Shown in pieces: positions 57,740 to 64,000 of a stretch of DNA of 64,000 nucleotides. Origin of the DNA: Moringa oleifera (lineage: Eukaryota; Streptophyta; Magnoliopsida; Brassicales; Moringaceae); assembly GCA_021397835.1 (NCBI GenBank), contig JAJFZO010000407.1:3224001-3288000 (forward strand). The letters run 5' to 3'. The notes under the pieces were generated by a model. That model was given only the letters and a program-made list of their open reading frames with translations, ran no database searches and had not been told where the DNA came from. A program made the position numbers and the translations under genes. The number at the start of each line of letters is the position of its first letter. Position 1 is the first letter of the stretch.

Positions 57740-59818
57740 TTACTGGAGAACTCGCACTGTAATTTGATTATTCAGACAGAAGGTCCTGTTCTTTGTGATG
57801 AATGCATTCATTGCCTGGATCTGTGATGGCAAGCGTATCAAAGCCATTCTAATTGGATCTGGGATTGCAGCCCTGCAAGGCAGTTTAAAGGTTTTGCCAT
57901 CAGAATTATCACAATGAGCATATTCAACTGTTCTATGCAAAACATACTTAGAACTAACCTTGTAAACAACCGGATGGAGGATGCATCATAATCACAGCCA
58001 GATAGAAAACGTTCCACATCATCTTGAAGTGCATTCCGGGGAATTCCTTGCAGCAAAATCTGAGAAAGAAGGAAATGTTGAAATAATATTTTTATTGTTC
58101 TTTTAGCAGAAACAAGTTAGTGTGCATTATTCACAGGCACCAAGAGGGTGAAACCTGTTACATTGTGTCTAAAACTGTTTGGTTAGTAGATCTATGAATT
58201 CAGCTGTAACATCAAGCTATACATCTCTGGTATATATACACAAAAGCTCACCATGGAAAAATAACCAAATTTGAAATAGATGTGATCAACTAACAACAAA
58301 TTGGAAATTCATGTATTACCAAAATGATGTCTTGTGCATCTTCAGGAATTTCATTGAAAATAATTTTAGTTTTTTTGAAAAGAATAAATATCATAAAGAC
58401 CATGTAACCCATGACAGGATTTGTTTGTGTTGGTTGCCAAAATCTGCTTCATCTAACAGCCTACATTTCAAATGCTAATCCCAAAGCTTAACCAAGAACA
58501 GCATGTAATGATGAACTTTGACTTACAGTTTTTCCATCATATGGTGAAAGGAGATCCCACTGAGAACGATCAGCCTGATGTCCAAGAGATATCAACACAA
58601 TACGGAAATGTTTTAGACAAACATAGCATGAGCAGTCAAATATTTGCAAATGTGTTTATTAAGAAAATTACCCTCTCTAATCTGTACAATCGACCCTTCT
58701 TAGAGATCACCTTGAGAGCATTATCATACTCAAATCGAGAGGGAAATTGTACCATCCTGATCATAACGATAACATTAGAAAACGACACCTTTCTAGGCAT
58801 TGAAACAGATGCCCATACGCATAAATGAATAGAACTAATAAACGTGTGACATACACAACACGTTGGGGATGGGAAATCCCTGCAAAATCTCAATTTTCTA
58901 TACACACATTTCCCAAGAAATGATAGATTTTGCAATTCTAATGCCAATCATGCTAAGCCTCAAAATGAAATGTGAAGTAAGTCAAAGAATGAAGATTACA
59001 TTCCAGCTGGCCAAAAGGTGCGGTTGTAGTCGACTTTAATATCATCTAAAGTCAAATTACACCCTTCGAGCAAGTTGATAATATCGGTCTTCAAAGTATG
59101 TCTTGTAATGCCCCACAATTTTCCATAGAACCTACCTGAAACATTAAACAGAAAAAGATGAAACACACATGGATTGTTTTCATTTAATATAACACCACAT
59201 TGATTATACACCCAATGCAGCAAGAATTTAACACTAATTGGAATACAAGATAAATCTACATTGGTGATGATGAATTTCTCCATCTGCATGATCATAAGAT
59301 TTTCTGTAAACAAGAAAAACAATTTGCTAAAGTTGGATAAAACTTCCAATTTGAATTACCAATAAGGGAGATCGTTGAAAAATCTGACTGCATCTCCTAC
59401 ATAATCTTGGCAACAAAAACACAGTTACAAGAGTCTCTAAGTCCAGCTCCTCCCTCAACAGTTGAGAGAATAGATGAATATATAAGAAGACTGATAGCTT
59501 TATTTATTATGGAAACTGAACCCATTCAGTCCAGGCCCGGGCACATAACCCCTAAACCCTAAACCCTATATTTCACTGGGACCTTGAGGGATGTAAGCTC
59601 AACTTACAAAAACATGAGTTACCTGTGCTTGGTGCTTCAAGAAATGGATCCACCTTAGAATCCTGGGCTTCTGATTGTGGCGGAGAGGAATGTGGTCGTT
59701 CCGTTTCGGTGGAGAAACGTTTCGGCAACGCTCGAAGAAGCGGCAAAGAGAGGCCATTGCTCGGTTTGGCCGCTTGCAAAGTAAAGTTCCATTTGATCGC
59801 GTTTCGCACGATACTCAT
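57740..59818 (-). CDS. Putative mitochondrial protein with two RRM-like domains
   Basis: Six exons (descending): 59818-59623, 59135-59000, 58756-58672, 58574-58527, 58059-57959, 57872-57740, giving 232 aa. Residues 1-40 look like a mitochondrial presequence (MSIVRNAIKWNFTLQ..., ending near PKRFSTE). Two regions show beta-alpha-beta spacing of RNA-recognition motifs: 67-140 (RFYGKLWGITRHTLKTDIIN... MMVQFPSRFEYDNALKVI) and about 155-230 (KTILLQGIPRNALQDDVERF... MALIRLPSQIQAMNAF). RNP1 aromatic residues are poorly kept, so RNA binding is an inference. I recall no named homologue. The model closes in frame throughout. Confidence 0.8.
59550..59568. repeat. Short interstitial telomere-type repeat
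   Basis: CCCTAAACCCTAAACCCTA, two and two-thirds plant telomere units, in intron 1 of the RRM-like gene, 55 bases past the donor. Confidence 0.85.
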
Positions 59819-59842
59819 CTTTCCAAGATGGATTCTAGGGTT

Positions 59843-59862
59843 TCTCTCTCTCTCTCTCTCTC
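59843..59862. repeat. (TC)10 run in the leader of the RRM-like gene
   Basis: On the coding strand this is (GA)10 ending 24 bases upstream of the ATG at 59818. Confidence 0.85.
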
Positions 59863-61430
59863 CCAGAGTTAATTGATGAACTGACTCTGCCTCTGCGATG
59901 ACTGGGGAGAGTAGCGATACCGATCCAACGGTGTCGTTTTAGAACTCAATGGACCTCCTCCCCTGAAATTTCTAAAATTTATAAATGATTCACAAAAATT
60001 AGTTGGGCTTTGCCCAATTTGAGTGGGCCCCTTTATTTAAATTTAAATTATATTAATTAAATAAAAATTAAAATAAACATTTATAAAACTTTAGTATATA
60101 TATTTTATATTATCAATCAAATTTCATATATTTTAAAAAATAATAAATTAAATTTTTTGTTTATTATTTTAATTTAAATTAAATTTTATTAATAAAATTA
60201 AAAATTAAAATTTACAAATTGAAGATTTTATATATAAAATTTTGATTTTAAAATTTTTAAAAATGAAAAAAAAAATATTCAAACTACCGTAATGAAAATT
60301 TCATAAATTTTTAAATTTTTTAAAAATAGCATAATCATTAAAAAAATTTACTAAACTTTTTGTGGCGTAACTTAAATATTTTTTTTACATTTCAAAAGAA
60401 TTTCAAATCAAAATTTATTGTGTAATATTTTTAATTTGAATACTTCAAATTTTAAAAATTTTAATAAAATTAAAATTAAATTAAATTAATAAATCAATGT
60501 TCTATTTGTTATTTTTTAAATATAAATATTTGATTTGTAATATAAAGTGAACATCAAAATTTTATGAGATTTATATCTTAAAATTAATACATAAATTTAA
60601 GAATTATTTTATTCAAAAAATTAAATTAATAATTTTCTTCTTAGGTTAGATATTAATAATTTATTTACTCAATCATTTAGTTTTTAAATATAATTTTTAA
60701 AAATTATTATATTAAAAAATATATAAACACTAAAAAAAAATCTCAAAACTAAATACCATCAAAAGTATGTATTTGTCAATACAATTTATATTTTGCAAAA
60801 AAAAAAAAAATTGAAGCTGAACATGACACAACTATACCAAAAGCATATTAATAAAATGATTTAAATTTCACAAAAAATGATAATAATGGAAAAATTAATC
60901 AACTGTTTTATAAAAATGATAATGTAACCAACTTGTCTAGTGGCCAACAACTCGGTCAACAATAACTTGGACACTCAATCCCTAAAAAAAAGTCAACAAA
61001 ATAAATTATTCAAAAAATATTATCATGAATTTACAAATGGGTAAATCTAACATTTTTAAAACCACATTCATCATTGAATCTGAAGATTAAAAAAAAAAAA
61101 TTAAAAGTTAAAGGTGAAGTTGAAATTGATTAAAAGTTGAATAGTAATAATGTAATAAATAATTATAATGTTTTAATATAATTATAGCAATAAATAATAT
61201 AAAATAATAATGATTATTATTTTATTAAAAATAATAATGCTGTTGAAAGAAATTATTATTTAAGTTTTCGTTTTCATATATTTTTAATTTTTATTATTTT
61301 TTTATAAAATGGTAACGGTGACAATGTAACTTAAACCTGTTTTAAATAAATCGGATTTCATCATTCTATGAAACCAGTGGAGCAGGTCCAATTTTTAAGA
61401 CATTTGGGTAAATCATGTATTCATTCAAAA

Positions 61431-61520
61431 TTTGGTTAAGTGTGTAAAACATATTTTCGTCCTAATTTTGTTTAAGTGGGTAAATCTAAATCATTTTTTC
61501 TTTCTAATTTTGGTTAGGTA
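61431..61520. repeat. Degenerate tandem repeat of about 50 bases
   Basis: Copies of an AATTTTGGTTAAGTGGGTAAA-like unit recur with substitutions; about two copies are clear. Boundaries are approximate. Confidence 0.35.
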
Positions 61521-63554
61521 AAAATTACTGCTTATTAAATTTGGGTAGCGAAGTTAAATCTTAACCAGGCAGTAAGCAGACAGATCCAATCCAATGCAAC
61601 AAAAAGCTTCGGTTCCATTTCCAGCCAACACGATCTATGCCTAATTTGACGACGAAAGCGACTCATACGTCCTAATTAAAAATATCCGAACCCACCACCC
61701 AACTGAACACTCTGTCTTAATTCTGAAACTCCATGCGTACCTTGTCCTAATATTAAAATAAGAAAAAAATAAAAACCGTATGTAACTTTCAACGTATATT
61801 GCGTCCGTACTCTGCAGCCTGGAATCTCGATGGATCACATGACATAAGCTACATTCATGTCCAATTGCATCACATCACATGCCATGCTTCCTCCATCTTT
61901 CTTTTTCTTTTTTTAATTTAAGTTCTTATTATTTAAAATGTAAAAAAAATGCTATCTTCGCACCTCTTGGAATCCTTAAAATGATACCCAATCTAAGTCA
62001 AGATAACATATAAAATGGGCCAAGGGACAGATAGAATTAACTTTGGCAATATGATCAGTGTTAATAAAAGAAGACTTTTCCACCAACTTGGCCTGAAGTC
62101 AATAACTTATTAAGCATGTGTACTTTCTCTTGTATTAAACATTGTTTTTTATTGGTAATATTATTCCTTATTTTTTGTTTTTATCGTAAAGTTTTTTTTA
62201 TAGTTTTAAAATATATTTATAAATATGAAAAATTTGATTTTTTAATAATATAAATTTTGAAAATTAAATCCAATATTGATATTTCTTAGAAGTATTATAT
62301 TCTTTTTGAAGTAAATATATGAATAGTATTAATTATGAAATATTTGTCAAAGATTGATATGAAAATTTATTATTTGTTTTTATCATGATGGTAATGATTT
62401 TATTTGATTTAAAAATTTAAAATTAATTACATTAAGAAGATTTACATTTCACTTATCATTTTAAATTAATTAAAATCTAAAAAGATTGAATCAATTTAAA
62501 AGTTACGTTTTTTATTAAATTATCAATCTGAAACTTTCGTTCATAATTTTTATTAACATCAATAATTTTAAATTTTAATTATGTAATTATCTTATATTTT
62601 TTGAAATACAATCAAAAATTATTTATTTACATAAATTTTAATAAAAATATGTAATATATAAATATTTTTAAAAAATAAAATTTATTTATTTATTTTAACA
62701 ATATTTAATAAAAAATAAATATATGCATAAAATGATTATTGTTAATAAAATTTTTAATTAAAAATTTAATAAAAATATAAATATCAGATAAATATATTTT
62801 TTAATAAATCTTAATTTAATATTATTAGAGAAACATATGTTTTTTGATGTAATATATTTAAATTAATATTTTGATAATAAATTTGGAATTAATAAGAGAC
62901 ATTTATATTTTTTCAAATGAAACTTAAAATTACATTTATATTTTTTTTCATAAAACTCCGAATTACCCATGAGGTTATATGATATTCGGCATAGAACTCG
63001 CTCTCTGGATGAAACCTAGTCTCCTCTGTATCCACCAGTACCACATAAAAACGGCAAATCAAACAGAACTCAGCAGCTGACAGTTGTAATAATACAAAGT
63101 CCGATACTATCCGAACTCAAATAAAAACCTTATCTTCAACAGCCGTCAGTGTACAAATGGCAGAATATAGACGAGAATTGTTCCAAGGCTCCTTTCCATC
63201 ACGCGCGCGTGGAGACAAACCGTCCATATTCGTATTCATCGTACGTACTTTCTGTTGGTTTAGTGAGGAGGGCAACAAATCTTGACGTGATCGTCACCTC
63301 AACGATATTATGACTCGTCGCTGATCAAGAAACGACAAAGGGTAATCAGAGTTAACACGAAATCTCTGTCCCATTCGTTAAATAGGAACTCCACGAGATA
63401 CCCCTCTTCCATCAGGGGAAGGTCTCTTCTACTTTATTCTCTGTGCTTTTTTCGGCAGCATCTCCCACCACCACAAAAACGGGATAAATCTTGTGCGAGT
63501 TGTCTGTGCATGAGGAGAAATTTGGACTCGGTGTAGTTTCTGTGCACGTTTTCG

Positions 63555-63788
63555 ATGGATTTTGACTGGGTTTTTGAGTTTCTGAAGGGTATGGTGAAGC
63601 CAGTGGCTGCCACGGCGGTTGTGCTCATGGCGATACTGTTATCCTTTATGCAGAAGCTGGGCTTGGAAGGGGACATGGTTTACTCTATTTTCAGGGCGTT
63701 TCTGCAGCTCTCTGTTATTGGGTTTGTTCTTCAGTTCATTTTCAACCAAGGCAACAGCGGGTGGATCATTGCTGCTTATCTTTTCATG
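63555..63788 (+). CDS. ALS3: ALS3-type ABC transporter membrane subunit, first exon only
   Basis: ALS3 is a FetB/YbbM-family membrane protein that works with the ATPase STAR1 in aluminium tolerance. The first exon encodes 78 residues, starting MDFDWVFEFLKGMVKPVAAT. It contains a first membrane helix (VVLMAILLSFMQ) and a second hydrophobic stretch ending WIIAAYLFM, with the family segment IFRAFLQLSVIGFVLQFIF between. The exon ends in phase 0 at TTCATG|GTGAGC; the rest of the gene is past the right edge. Matches At2g37330 from memory. Confidence 0.88.
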
Positions 63789-64000
63789 GTGAGCCTTTCT
63801 TCTCCATCTTCGCTTTAGTGTAAAGATATTTGAATTCCATTAGAAGAAGCCTTTAATGGTCTGTCTGGCTTTAGTTAGCTTACCTTTTCAAGAAGATGGA
63901 GAGCTCATTTCAACGAGAAAATTTGTTTGTTTTTTATTAGGCCATTTACAAGCAAGCTTTAGTGAATTGACTTTGCTCCACTTCGTGAGAGATATGGCGA
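63789..64000 (+). other. Start of ALS3 intron 1
   Basis: This sequence follows the GTGAGC donor and reaches the window edge without an evident acceptor. Confidence 0.7.

Larger units (their letters stand above)
59819..63554. other. RRM-like gene promoter, AT-rich spacer, ALS3 promoter
   Basis: 59819-59950 is the RRM-like gene's upstream region and carries AACGGTGTCGTTTT at 59927-59940. From about 59980 to 61330 and 62110 to 62960 the DNA is very AT-rich. A degenerate tandem repeat with GTTAAGTG-GTAAA words lies at about 61431-61520. 62970-63554 is mixed-composition and should be the ALS3 promoter and leader. No gene was recognised in the spacer. Confidence 0.6.

Overview
This 64 kb window is nuclear DNA from a eudicot plant. 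Genes have many short GT-AG introns, and the proteins are plant families: Lambda glutathione transferase, thylakoid TerC, clade-D PP2C, laccase, PLS-class PPR proteins and an ALS3-type transporter. AT-rich spacers (runs such as TTAAATTTTAAA) and several (GA)n, (TA)n and poly-G/C tracts separate the genes. The spacer style would suit a woody rosid such as Malpighiales, but that is only an impression. I found no tRNA, rRNA or CRISPR array.

Layout, left to right: (1) 1-495, tail of a probable retrocopy lying in an intron; (2) 599-8308 (-), TBC-domain Rab-GAP, 16 exons modelled, last exon off the left edge; (3) 9802-12823 (-), Lambda GST; (4) 14709-24672 (-), TERC, with a 5.2 kb LINE (14992-20200) in one intron; (5) 25085-26667 (+), MOS11/CIP29-like protein, head to head with TERC; (6) 28972-30371 (-), clade-D PP2C; (7) 34484-35537 (-), coiled-coil protein of unknown function; (8) 40591-41427 (-), SGR9-like RING-H2 E3; (9) 43703-45553 (-), PPR protein; (10) 47186-47689 (+), small Tudor-like protein; (11) 49037-51217 (+), NFRKB-like winged-helix protein; (12) 51971-54125 (+), LAC11-type laccase; (13) 54909-56495 (+), second PPR protein; (14) 57740-59818 (-), putative mitochondrial protein with two RRM-like folds; (15) 63555 onward (+), first exon of ALS3.

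Exon boundaries were read directly from GT-AG sites, reading-frame continuity and family resemblance. Every multi-exon model closes in frame: 236 aa for GSTL, 380 for TERC, 212 for MOS11, 373 for PP2C, 247 for the coiled-coil protein, 567 for LAC11 and 232 for the RRM-like protein.

The genes do not form a pathway, but the gene order is informative. From memory of Arabidopsis, the contents match pieces of three separate loci (around At2g37290-37330, At3g55020-55050 and At5g02750-02790). This window may therefore keep an ancestral order that Arabidopsis has split among duplicated blocks. The best leads are the LINE insertion with exact 11-bp target-site duplications in the TERC intron, the acidic 12-residue repeat array in the Rab-GAP, the miR397-like site and AC elements of the laccase gene, the repeated phase-2 exons of MOS11, and three poorly characterised proteins (Tudor-like, RRM-like and coiled-coil). 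I saw no convincing entirely new multi-gene system.
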